In this document: one piece after another, positions 44,541 through 55,999 of the stretch | Layout: every line of letters starts with the position of its first letter | Numbering within the stretch: position 1 is the stretch's first letter | NCBI GenBank assembly: GCA_013076295.1 | Contig: RQOL01000783.1 | Span: 1 to 64,000, forward strand | DNA: 64,000 nt | Origin: Sanderia malayensis | Taxonomy: Eukaryota; Cnidaria; Scyphozoa; Semaeostomeae; Pelagiidae | Direction: 5' to 3' | The notes under the pieces: model-generated | What the model saw: only the letters and a program-made list of their open reading frames with translations | What the model was told of the DNA's origin: nothing | The model's database searches: none | Program-made: the position numbers and the translations under genes

Positions 44541-45905
44541 ATGGATTTTATCAATAATTTCGAAGAAAATATGAAGAAATTAATTATGAAAATACCATTT
44601 GTAAAGAGAACTGTCAACTATATTTATTCAATCCCGACCCATATGGTAAGTTGGTTTGCCTCATTCCAGATGGCCTTAGGCCTATTTTCTTTCATATTCT
44701 TTATTGCTCTAACAAATCTGAATGCTATTTTTCAGGATTTCGAGGGTCAGAAAAAAGCTGAAGTCCTTTACCAAGTCATTATTGCTTTATTTGGTGTAAG
44801 TATGATTTATTTGTACATTCGTGTCCATATCAAGTAGTAAGGCATAGTCATCTCTTTCTATTCTATTAACATTAAGCGTAACAAATACTTTAGCGTAACA
44901 AATACTTCAGCGAAACAATAGTTGTTCAATTTATACCTATATTGTTCTATTCTTTTCTATGTTATTGTTTTTTGTTTTATTGATTTTTCTGGTCTGCCTT
45001 TACTTAATTTTTTCAGCCTAGTCTCAGATTTTGTAGCTTTGACAACATTATCAGCAACTATTTAATAATGTTTTTCTGTTGTTCTTTTTCTAGGCTGTTG
45101 GTTTTGTGTATGGATTTTTAGTTGAGCAATTCTCCCAAGCTGTGTTGTTCTTGTTTATTGGCTCAATTATATCCTGCATTGTGAGTATCAAACATATACA
45201 CTTTTTTTATAAGAAAGTGCTTTAAAAGAATCCTGTACTTGGCTCTTTAAAGAGCTAAGAAATTTAGTAAAGAATTTTTGAAAGCAAAGAAAGTTGAACC
45301 ACTTAGATATTAACAATTTAAAGGTGAAATCACTATGCAAGCATGACCTGTTTAATGTTGTAATTATCATACAGTATCCATCAACAACTTACCGTAAATC
45401 CCCGAATAAGCCCCCAGGGGCATATTCAGAGATTTAAATTTTAGTCAGATTATTGTTCAATATTAAGCAAAATAAAAGCTATACGATGCAGCCAATGAAT
45501 GAAGTTATTGATTTAAATTTGCTGCTATTTGCAATACATTCACTAAACAACTTCAATGTCTCGATACTTGGGTCAATATCCTTGCAAATGATTATCAGGG
45601 TGGGGCTTATTCGAGGGAAGGGCTTATTCGAAGGTGGGGGCTTTTTCAAGGATTTACGGTATGTTAAAATGTTGTTATGTGGCACTGCACACTTTTGTCA
45701 ATGTGCATGCTTGGTATTAAGCCCCTTTCCTGGGCATTGCAGCCAGAAAAGTTTGATGTGAAATTGTTTCTTTCAGCTTGTGCTTCCACCGTGGCCTTTT
45801 TACAGACGCAACCCGCTGGAATGGCAGAAAGTGGAAAAGAAGGAAGCAGAGGAAAAAATAAAATCAAGTAAGCAGAAAGACGCAAAGAAGAAAAAAGTAC
45901 AATGA
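44541..45905 (+). CDS. SPCS1: signal peptidase complex subunit 1 (SPC12), complete, 4 exons
   Basis: SPCS1 is a small two-helix subunit of the endoplasmic reticulum signal peptidase complex; it is not catalytic but helps select true signal peptides. Exons: 44541-44645, 44736-44795, 45094-45180, 45777-45905, all phase 0, giving 97 residues. Landmarks shared with the animal protein: IPTHMDFEGQKKAEVLYQ, then AVGFVYGFLVEQFSQ joining the two helices, then LPPWPFYRRNPLEWQ, then a lysine-rich tail ending KKKKVQ. The N-terminus is longer than in vertebrates (35 residues before DFEGQ against about 12-13). Introns 1 and 2 are short; intron 3 carries a TACCGTA MITE. It is the intact partner of the truncated copy at 21451 and lies 4.8 kb downstream of receptor B. 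Confidence 0.93.
45390..45661. mobile_element. TACCGTA-family MITE 4 (intron 3 of SPCS1)
   Basis: Begins taccgtaaatccccgaataa and ends tttcaaggatttacggta. The interior (gctatacgatgcagccaat..., aatgattatcagg) matches MITE 3 at 30227 closely and in the same orientation. It lies 115 bp before the last SPCS1 exon. Confidence 0.85.
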
Positions 45906-46752
45906 TGCAATTTGTAAGTTGTAAGTAAATTATTGTAGATCATATTAACAAGGCTTAATTCTATGTTCGATTAGAAATCTGTCTCACAATCACATGCAGT
46001 CTTTTTTCTTCCGGTAATTAGGGGGCATTGACTTAATGTGGGTCTGTTTCATGGCTGCCAACTTTTTAGGGAGACTCAAACTTGAAAAAGACGTCAAATA
46101 TCTTTTCAAAATCATGTGTATATGCTCTATTCAAGATAACAAAACAGAAACTAGCCAGCGAACAAAATAGACAGTTGATAAATAGTAAAAGTTTTCCAAA
46201 TAAAATTTATGAAAATGACTTATCTACCAAATACAATAAGTTGAATGCAGTAAGAACAACTTACATGAATGATATTTTTAGAGGGGCTGAGTCCCCCTCC
46301 CCATAGTAATCCCCATGGGTGGTTGAAGCCCCCACACAATGGGTACTTACAGTCTGATTATCAATCTACAACAGCTTACCCCACCAATTAATTGGCTTGA
46401 TTAAATGACATCAAATACCCTATTCTCGCACTTAAGGTCACTATGCTCCCTTTAGCAGAACTGCGTGCATTGGCCTTTTATCCGTTTCAGATTATTTTCC
46501 TTTATTATTTTAATATCTTGATAAGGGAGCTGCACTTCTAAACTCAGCAATAGGGTACAACATGATTTTCCACCATCATGCCAGTTATGACATACACTTA
46601 AATTTTATACCTTTTCATTTACGAATTTTGTACAAATGTATTGCAAACTACAGCCATGCAATGACTATGCATGTCTATATCCACTCAATCCCACAGAGTA
46701 ACATTTTAATTCATTGCATTAGTCTATAGCCTTGCTACGTTACTGAGTTATG
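45906..46752. other. intergenic between convergent SPCS1 and the knottin-like gene
   Basis: No coding exon seen. The space should hold the 3' UTRs of both convergent genes. A plus-strand open frame of 74 codons at 46082-46306 has no support beyond length. Confidence 0.5.
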
Positions 46753-48471
46753 TTAATCCACCCGCGTTGCCGCATACTGCAGCCGTTTGTAATAAGCTTT
46801 GTAAAGGTTATTCCTATTGATTCGCATGGCCAGCGAGTCGTATTTATCCGGCCGGGTGAAAGCGAGGCACTTTCCTACGCCCCAATAGTCTACGCAGTAC
46901 GTTGCGTGGCCGCAGCATTGTTCATCGTGGCCTATGTCACAAAGGGAATTCTCTTCCAAACACTTTCCCACAGGCTGCGTGTGATATTGTTGAACTGTAA
47001 TTTGTTGTTGTTGTTGTTGCTGTTGTGCTTGAAGCCAGTGGAAGTATGGGTACATTCTGTTCTACAAGATGGAAACATCGAGAGTTTGTTTTACGAGTGC
47101 TTGCAAGCAAGTACTAACTGCGCAGGAGGATTGAATTGAGTTGATGGAGACTTGCAGTCTGACGAATACATTCCATTGATCAATCGAAGTAAAGATTCTC
47201 ACCGGAACGAGACTGGTATGATAACGAGGCTATTAAAAGTCAGAAGTGTCAAACAACTTAGTTCAAGTGGCAGGAATACTTGACTTGATTTTGGTAAGAA
47301 ATACAATTTGTTTATTCAAAGAAATTCGCTCATTCTCGCCTTTTGTTGTTAGTTGAGAGTTTTACTGGAAGTTTAACTGTGTTATTACTGTGTTATTAAA
47401 AGAGTTGACTTCAGAGTTAACCCTTCTAATAACTTGTCTAACTAAAAGACCAAGACTCTATCAACAAAGGAGGTGACTTTATGACTGGAGAGGCTAACTG
47501 TGTGAACAGATGAGTTGACTGTGCTACAATATGAATTGAATGTCTTGATTGATAAGTTGACTGTATAACTAGCCCCTTTCTCGTGGCTCTCTTACCCAAA
47601 ATCTTTTGGCCGGAGTTTTTGTTCCACCTTTGGCTACTCTGTTGATTTTGCCTCGTTTCTCAACGGCATCGACATCATCATTATCATCAGAAGTAGCAAC
47701 CTCGTTTTGATTCTTGTCGACTGCTTCTATTCCGTTAAAGTTATCAATGGCTGATATGGGCATAATCTCGTCTCCAAGCATACCTGATCCCGACACTACG
47801 GCTGCCTGATAGTCGCCATACATGCCCGAACCACTCTCCTGAAAAATGAATTGCAGATGTAACCAGCATTCTGCTTATGATACACGCATCTTTTTATATG
47901 GGAAGCTGTCCATCGGAAGGAGGTGAGAGGCTCATAGGAAACTGTTGTACTATAATTACCCTTAAACTTCAGAAACTACTAAAAAATAGCAAAGGGACGG
48001 ATTTCTTATTACAACAAACTCCTTGAGCAGTTGCTGCTAGTTTTTTGTGACGCTACTTTAGCTGTTGATGAAACGCAGTAATTTTCTGTTCTAGCTTGAT
48101 AAAGTACCAATGGGGACTCAAATGGCGAAAATCGACATATCGGGGTTATTCAAGGGTGTATTTATAGTTTTTAGCTCTGGGATTGGGGAGCAATTCGAGG
48201 ATTTACGTTCCCTTACGACATAAAGGTGTCATGGGTGGGACAAACAGTCCCAGAACCTCAATGAGCGAGGCCACAAAGATGCACGTGCAGTTCAAGCGAG
48301 GCTGACAATAACCAAGTTGTTTTTAATTTGTTTATTGTTTCAAAAGATTTGCAATTTTCTCAGCGTCTATGCATGTAGCAAGTTGATACAGTGTTTACCT
48401 ACCTCCATAATTTCTTCAGTTGCAGCCAGGCTGAATTTACAAATGACCAGAATGATGGCGAGAAGTTCCAT
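46753..48471 (-). CDS. secreted precursor with six-cysteine knottin-like C-terminus
   Basis: Three phase-0 exons on the minus strand: 48471-48403, 47838-47596 and 47061-46753, giving 206 residues. Exon 1 is a signal peptide (MELLAIILVICKFSLAATEE). Exon 2 is an acidic, presumably pro-region with SGSGM repeats, an Asp-rich run, and basic sites VEKRGK and AKRFW that could be cleaved by proprotein convertases. Exon 3 has a run of eight Gln, then GKCLEENSLCDIGHDEQCCG and two more cysteines, i.e. C-x6-C-x7-CC-x5-C-x8-C. That spacing is compatible with an inhibitor cystine knot, as found in neuropeptide-like, protease-inhibitor and venom peptides. Which of these it is cannot be said. A tail of about 40 residues rich in Tyr, Arg and Asn follows. 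The C-terminal fold is inferred from spacing alone. Confidence 0.75.
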
Positions 48472-50358
48472 TGTTTTGCCTTCAACGTGATATAAGTGCA
48501 TATGGCAATATTGTTATTTAGACCAAGGGTTCGGTTTTTCATAAATAACAAAGAGTGATTCTTTTTATCGTTAATTGCTCTCTTTCGATCGTAGCTTAAA
48601 ACAAACTAAAATTGGTTCATATATATGATTTCTCCTTTTTGTTGGGCAAACAAGCGGTCTCAAATGCAGCTCACTTGGATGTATGGGATCTATCGCTTGC
48701 TTAGTAGCTATTCCGCATGTTTTCAAATTGAGAAATGCTAATATCTAAATAAAGTTATGCTTTTTGTTGAGTTTGCAGGCCTGTCTAAAGCATACACTCT
48801 TTTCTTTTTATAAGAATACTTAATTTTTTGCTGAGCCTCAATATTCTTAATTTTTTTCTATTTTGAGCCTCTGAATATTCTGAAATTATTCTTAGCGCGG
48901 CAGAAAATACAGATATGGAAATACACTGCTATTATTATCATCAATGCCAAAAACGCATAGCTATTATATGGCTAACAGAAAAGTCCTTATTTCCTGTAGC
49001 ACAGATTTTTTCGACACTTTCATCGAAATTTGGATGAGTATATTTAAAACCATTGCCCGTGCAAAGCACAAGAATCAAAAATAAAAAACGCCTGCTAAAA
49101 ATAATAGTTCCACAAGATCCTGAGCCTGACAATATTCTTAAAATTTTCTTAAATTTCACGAATTTTGAGCCTCATTATTCTTATAAAGTTTATTCTTATA
49201 AAAAGAAAAGAGTGTAGCGCGCGATCTTGGACCCTTCAAGACCCCAGAAGCCCTCCCTGAACAGATTGCGTAGAGCTTCGATAGACCGTTACAGTTAATT
49301 ACTTTAATGCAATGAAACCTTATCATGGAGAGGTCCTAACGAACTTTTCTGCGTAGCGAACTAAACGTCAGACCCATTACTCGTTTCACCTAATCAAAGT
49401 ATTTCCAGTTCAGCTTCCTTTAGGGCTCGCTATACTGGGATTCCACTATTGTAATTACCCATTATAACATCTAAGGTCTGGGTGAATTAATATTCATTCA
49501 ATTAATAATTAGTATAATCAAAAACGTGTTTTTAATTTATATGATTTTTGTCATGCTTATAATTAAGAACGTGTTTTTTGGAGAAAAATGAGTTCATTTA
49601 GGGTGTTGTTTTCAACCGAACGCCTCGCGCATTTCTGCGCATCATCTTCGAATATACCGATATTTAGAAGAAGGCATTACAGCTTTAACATGTCACATAA
49701 ATAAATACATAAACTGTGTGCATTTACATACATATAGGGGATTTCGATCTCCACTGTTCAGTGCAGGAGCTAATGATCCATACACAATTTGACATGAACT
49801 CCTTGCACTTTGTGTGCTTGAGTAGCACGACTGTTGCTTTCGCTCCCTTGGACAACCCGAGGTCGCCCTTTGCTTACAAGAAAACAATGATAATCAAGGG
49901 AACAAAGGTTACCTCGTGTTGAACCAAAGAAATTTAATTTGCAATCATATTTCGCAACGTAGTTTTAGAAGAGGCGTCAACTTTGCTTTTCATTCGCCTT
50001 TGCTCGTTCGACATTTAGCTGCAGCTCTTCTTTTGCAAATATGAGATGGGAACTTTGTAAACTTCCTATTATTCTTTAACATGACTAAGAAATTGTTTGT
50101 AGTTCGACTGTGTTCGTGTTTGATTCGATGATTAAGCATTCATGGTCATGCCCATTGACCAGGAATCAGTTTGCTAGCATGTTTGGCATGCGTATGACTC
50201 CAGTGCAATTCGCACGAATCTGCTTGTATACCCGTAGTATTTTATTTATATTTGTAGAACCAATTTAATTCGCTAATGTTATGTTATGACGAAATTCATG
50301 CAGCCTCGATTTCATTCCCAGTTTTTCGTGCCTCGTTTTGATTCTCATAGCTCCCCAA
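48472..50358. other. gene-poor region with one MITE
   Basis: Upstream of the knottin-like gene. It contains the inverted-repeat element 48793-49216 and otherwise only short, unsupported open frames. No exon with matching splice sites was found. Confidence 0.5.
48793..49216. mobile_element. MITE with tacactcttttc ends
   Basis: Left end tacactcttttctttttata, right end its complement finishing agtgta at 49216. Subterminal words (gagcctcaatattctta) recur inverted. Related copies: 53188-53326, a fragment at about 45195 in SPCS1 intron 3, and the window start. Non-coding. Confidence 0.75.
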
Positions 50359-50461
50359 ATGGCGGGATTTCTTTCAATGCACAATGAAGTCGAATCCAGC
50401 AAGATTGACTGCTTTTTATCAAACATTGAGTTTAACTTGACTCAATTCTTCGATTTATGGG
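50359..50461 (+). CDS. possible first exon, unknown
   Basis: An ATG in a fair context (caaatgg) opens 34 codons (MAGFLSMHNEVESSKIDCFL...) with helical, coiled-coil-like composition, to a possible donor (tgggg|taaatt). No partner exon in a matching phase could be established. Weak. Confidence 0.15.
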
Positions 50462-51521
50462 GTAAATTGAATAGTTTCATTAGAATTTATGTTGCGTTTG
50501 TTTTGTAAACTTTGAAGTTTTGAATTGAAGGAAAAATTGTTTCTATTCTCCGCCACATGCTGTTGCGATAATATTTATCATTTGTTGTTTTGGCTGCGAA
50601 AGGCCGCGAACCTTACGAGAATCGAATGGCAATGTTTATTGTTGTAAGGTTAGCTATATTGCTTTGTTCACTGTCATATATTCCAGAACTACTTATCCAT
50701 TATCATGTTTCATACATGTTTCGAAGATTTGAATGAACTAACAAGAATTTTCTATTGTTCTCTCAAAGGTTATATCTGTATGAGACAAGACTTATAACCT
50801 CAAGGTGAGCATATTTGTAAGGTTTTGTCTATGCTTGATCTTATGAGCTTTCTTATAATGACAAATTGAAGGATGATATAATTATAGCACTAGCACGGCT
50901 TTATATAAGGCTTATAGTGAACTGTCATTTCAGCGAATTTCAAGTATAAATTAACTAAAGAAATTATCATGTCTTTCTATTCAATTTATTTTCGGAAACC
51001 AAAGAAAGTTAAACCATATAAATACTCAAAATTCCAGAAAACTTGCTGTGTGCAATATGAATATTTGTGCTACCACAAGTATTATATAATACGGTATATT
51101 ATATATTAACAATTGATTTCAAATATGTTGTATTCATATCATAGCGTTGCTCCCCATCAATGCGCATGCTCAGTAGAGCAGAACCCATGGAAAGCCTAAA
51201 GGTTTAGTATTGAGTTTGGGAAATTACTGAGTAAATTTGAGTATCGCTCTGAAAAACGTTTTCATTGAATGAAAGCGCGTTTCTAATTTCAATTAATGAT
51301 CTTTTATTTCAATTTTCAATTCATTGGTGAGCGTGATATATAGTCTACCGCTGTCTGGATATTTGATAAGAAAATATCCAGATATTCAAAAACAAGAAAA
51401 CAAAGCAATATATTTAACAGCCGAAATTCAACAATTTCCGCTCGTCCCGGCCAATTTGCTATTGGCGTTGGCAAAGATTTGCTTATCGTCACGACATTGG
51501 CGTACATCTCCGAAAAGGGTG

Positions 51522-51571
51522 CTTGACATTTTGACACCTACGTGCAGCGCGCGCACCGTCAAAATGTCAAG
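51522..51571. repeat. 14-bp perfect inverted repeat
   Basis: cttgacattttgac (51522-51535) and gtcaaaatgtcaag (51558-51571) are exact complements around a 22-nt spacer containing gcgcgcgc. No gene context was recognised nearby. Confidence 0.7.
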
Positions 51572-53045
51572 ACTTGAAAGAAGGGCCTGTATGTTTAATC
51601 TCGTTTGCATTGAGCTCGAACCGATAACTCGAACTTCCCAATGGCCGATGGATGTGTTTCAAGTGGTTATACTGCTTATTCACGTATACATACCATTAGT
51701 AGGGTCTTGTAGACAATAGTATAGTTATGTCCGTGAATAAGCGCCGCCTCCTTCTTATAAATACCCCCATTTATCAGTAGAAGTTATAAGCGCCTCTAGA
51801 GTAAACGTCAATAAATTTTATAAACGGCCCTGAGTGATTTATAAGCGCCCTGGGTTTTTGTATCCGTATATCCTTTGCACACATGTAATGTATGTACCCA
51901 TGTCTGAGGGTTTTCTGCTGACGAAAGAACGTTACCGAGTGCCGGACATTTATTAAACCATAAAAGATTAATTGGTCTGTTTCAAATATCATTAAGAAGG
52001 AACCATTTCCTCGGTATTGCTAAATTCCGCAAGTGGGTATTGTTCCAACTTTCATGTTTCCCGTTGGTTGCGTTTCAGTTGAGTTCTTTCAGACAAGAAT
52101 GTTGAATCGGTACGGATATTTCAAACAAACTTGCTTCTTTATCATACATACGTACACAAATTAAAAGCGAACCAACTTGAGGCCAGCAAGTAGTAAGGCA
52201 GTTGATGTAGCTATATGAACTTTTTCGCTCTACCAGAACACAGTTTTCTGGACAAATTTGATTGATTTGTGTACTCATAACTTTAAATTAATTTATTATC
52301 CGTTTTTTCTATAGCTTGTGTAATTGGAACGTTGGGAAGATACAATTTTTAAATTCATTTGAATAAAAGGAACTAATTCATGAAAGCATTTGAAAGGTGA
52401 GTTGAGAAGTAAGTAACGACTCTTATATTCCTCCATAGCATTGCATTACCTATATTTGTTGTATTAGCTGACAGAATTATCTGATTCCTGAATATAATAT
52501 TATGAAGTCCAACTTTTCTAAATATCAAGCATATATTCTCTGACTTTGACTTGATTTTTAATTAATTTATTTTATTCTCTTGTTCTTCGAGTCTGATCAT
52601 TCAAACCTTGAGCCCTCGTTATCTCGAACACATTTCTTACTTCTCGAGTGTTTTATCATTGTACGACGTATAATGCCGTAACTTTTCCATTAAAAATAAT
52701 TATATATTGCATAATTAATATGTATTATTAATTATATCAATATTTATGTTAAATTTTTGGATTGACCTTTGAATTTAAGGATGAGATAACACGAGACGAA
52801 ATCTTTTGTTAAACAATACACAGTCTTTAAATATTAACTTGACAATATTTGGAGCTCTTTGAACTTCGAATTTGAATTTCCGATGCAAGGAGTTCGATTT
52901 CCAAATAATGTACCTTTCTTTGTGCTAATATAACTGCCAAATATTAGCTAATCGTTTCTCTTGTGATGTCTTTTTCGTCTGTAATATGAGTGCATAATGA
53001 TTTTGCATTGCCTGTGTTCTAATCTTCTTTCATTTTTATTTGTAG
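51572..53045. other. gene-poor AT-rich region
   Basis: Holds a degraded MITE-like block at about 51733-51870 (gtgaataagcgcc..., repeated ataagcgcc words) related in wording to the TACCGTA family, and otherwise nothing recognisable. Confidence 0.45.
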
Positions 53046-55627
53046 TTAACACGCATTGAAGACTTCGACCATTACTTCGGTGAAGTACGTATTGCAAGAG
53101 TCGCTTCATTTGAAAGATACCACGAGGTAAGCACCAGACATTGCACCGTATTGCTTACTTTTCAATGGATAACATCAAGATATTGTATACACACTTTTTT
53201 TGTAAGAATATAGTCTATCCGAATATTGAGGCTCAAAATTGCCAAAAAACAATGGAAATTTAAGAATAACAATGAAAAAGATCAAGGCTTAACATAAGTT
53301 AAGGTATTCTTATAACAAAGTGTGTATGATGCAAGCAGGCTTCCATTGCACGTTGCATTGCTCTATTGTGCCGCATGTTGTAACGTTTTATGTTTCTAAT
53401 GATGTTGTTTTACACGTGCTGTGTTGTTGTGCACAATGTTTGTTAAAGAGTGTATAATGCCGATGCAATAACACCCCCCCCCATAAGCAAGCTTTACATT
53501 TGATAAATTCCCTGCTGAAACGTGCATCTGAAATACATTACACGTAATATCTGTATGTAGTTAGGTGAGTTGGGGTTGACCAATGCACAGAAGAAAGAAA
53601 TTTGCTGGCTGATAACTTTTTTGTGATGAAAGTTTCCCAATGACTTTTGTCCTGTCCTATTGTAATTGTATTGCGATATTGCGTTGTTGTGTATGTGCTA
53701 CTGTAACAATGTTGTAACAAGGCACCACATACTGTACAATATAGTACGAGGCATTACAAATCCTGCTGTTATTAAAGACATCAGTGGTGTAGCATACGAA
53801 GCAGTGCCACTTAACTATATTGAATAAGAGGCTGTTGTGCTGCTCAAGAGCCTGCAAGCATTCTCCATGGGCGAGGAGTTTTCAATACATTGTCAGGGAT
53901 AAGCAAACGCAACGCAAATGTTCACGGACAAAACAGCGAAAGAAGTCTCTTTAATTCTTTCAGGCTTGGTGCTCCACTCCGTGTGGGGAGGTAAATGATC
54001 AATGTATAGCCATATAATGTAACGGACACTTTGTGAAGAGAAATACACTTATTTTAATCAGAGACGTATGAGCATTTGTAGTTGTGGGGGGGGGGACACG
54101 GGCTTCCGAATGGAACTTTTCATGTTGCACCGATATCAGAGTCCCGTTGCTAAAAAGGGGAACCTGGGCGTATTTTGAAGAGTTGCACATGGTTAGGGCT
54201 CAGCTCAGAGGCAGAGTCAAAATTGTCCATTACAGAAATGCCTCTTTATGAAGTTAAATGGGCATTTATAAAGTCTTCAAGGGTTCAATTTTTTACATGA
54301 AACAGCACATTTCACTAATCAGAAAGGGGCACTTGTCCAAAACTTGGGGGCACGTGCTTGTAGAGCTCCCGGTTTAATATAAAACAATTAAAACGGGGGG
54401 ACACACCGGAGAAGAACTTTTTTGATTGTTTTTCTAAGGCTTCCATTGTTCCCCCTGCAATTTTGAGTCTCAGTATTCGTGCAAACATTTATATAAAAAT
54501 CTGTTCGTATAACTATGATAATAGCTTGCTTATGCTAACAGATCGCTATGTTTTGGGGAACATTTGGAGACGACAATGATTTCGTTGTTGCTCGCACAAA
54601 AGCGTCTGCCACCGCGTTCGTTTTCGTGGGTTTTGCCCGCAACCACCAAGTGACTGGACTCTATTTAATGACGTTTAACGGTTTTATATTGCACGATGGT
54701 GTGGTTTGAAAGCATTTCAATTGCTAAAGCTGTTTCTCTGTTGTTGTCGTGCGACTCTAGCTGTCGCTATTTCATACAACAGCGGTAAATAACAGGCCAC
54801 AATTGATGTTGGGACGTTTTTCAAACAGTGAGTTATTGGGCCTAGAAGAAAAAAGACGCCATTCTTCCCATTTCGTTTTGCGGTTCCTGGGTATTAATAT
54901 AAGCAATGTGATTAAACCGACATTAGCCTTTCTAAAAGTAGAATTTCCGTATTAATCCTAACCAACTAAATACACCCGCAAAAGAATTTGTAATATTAAA
55001 AAGTTTGTTTTTTACAACCTCACTCTTGAATGTAGCCTCGCTTCGATACAAATCATTAACCGAATAATATCTCCTTTTAATTTAATTGGTCATTTAATTA
55101 CACAAAATTAATTTAACATCGTCTTTGTATGAGTCCCCTTCGCATGAATTTTAGCTTTTTGAACTGTCTGAGCGCTCAGAGATGTGCGACATAACGTTAT
55201 GCTTCAGTCATTTGAAGCATAACGTTATGTCGCAACAGCAACAACAACAAAATCCGCCTTTTCAGTTGTGGGTTCCGAATCACATTCTTGTATTCTCAGA
55301 CTCACAATACAAATAATACAGTTACAAATTCTGACTTTGTGTAATCGTAATCCGCACGCTGAACGTTCCTGATGTGAGTGTCCTGTTGTAAGATGCAGGA
55401 GACCCTAGTAGCTACATTCATCGTCAGTCGAAAGATGATGCTCTCTACCAGATTATTGGGTGTTTAAGTATGTTCTTTTGGTTTTCATCTTCTCTCATGA
55501 GCTGATAAAATTTTCTTTGCAATCTATTCCTCAAATCGTTTCTCTGCTTTACCGCAGTGCTTCGAACCAGACGCCCTCACACCTACTCAATCGAGGGCAA
55601 AGAAGGGCTTTTGTAAAACCTCAAAGT
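53046..55627 (+). CDS. possible short exons of an unknown gene
   Basis: Three exon-like pieces are bounded by plausible AG and GT: 53046-53126 (LTRIEDFDHYFGEVRIARVA..., phase 0-0), 53964-53990 (AWCSTPCGE, 27 nt, phase 0-0) and 55558-55627 (CFEPDALTPTQSRAKKGFCK..., ends phase 1). The first two phases agree, and the third starts in phase 0, so they could form one cysteine-containing protein. No start exon, terminal exon or family was identified. The pieces might equally be chance. Confidence 0.22.
53188..53326. mobile_element. 139-bp MITE related to 48793-49216
   Basis: tacacactttttttgtaaga at the left and the complement of ttcttataacaaagtgtgta at the right form imperfect inverted repeats. It shares the words ttaagaata and gaggctcaa with the larger copy. 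Confidence 0.7.
55185..55234. repeat. perfect 22-bp-arm hairpin
   Basis: The arm tgcgacataacgttatgctt(ca) at 55185-55206 and its exact complement at 55213-55234 enclose a 6-nt loop, gtcatt. Each arm itself contains the palindrome ataacgttat. It is flanked by a cagcaacaacaacaa run. It may be a tiny MITE or a regulatory RNA hairpin. Confidence 0.85.
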
Positions 55628-55999
55628 GTAAGCGCCTGGGCGTTTATTTGACGCTGATATGCGGATCGGATAGTTGGATTCTCACTCACCACATGCCTGA
55701 TTGATTCAAGTTTCAGATTTTCAACATCTCGTATGATTCTTTCCGCAGAGAGTGCGCCTGCTGGATGTTTTGAAAGCTGGACTGCGGATTCAGACGAATT
55801 GGAAACGCGATCAATACATTCACGACGTCAAAACGCACCGCAACGTGCAGTGCAAGTCATAAAAACAAGCACTGCTCAAAATCATAGGAAAACACAAGAG
55901 TTCCAGGATCAGAGAAGCATTGCACAGATCGTCTTTATCATTTCAAGGGAAAGACGTTTCAAGACAACAGAACAAGAGCTCGTCAAATTGCACAGAAAG

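Noticed and set aside
46750..47139. 129-codon plus-strand open frame
   Set aside because: It is the antisense of the cysteine-rich last exon of the knottin-like gene; its poly-Leu comes from the CAG/CTG-like polyQ run.
51324..51719. 131-codon plus-strand open frame
   Set aside because: No homology I recognise, no splice context, and it contains a perfect inverted repeat; probably chance.
55733..55999. In-frame N-terminal extension of the WAP protein
   Set aside because: The extra 89 codons have no signal peptide or domain, and would bury the hydrophobic signal sequence that starts at 56000; more likely 5' UTR or an unrelated exon.
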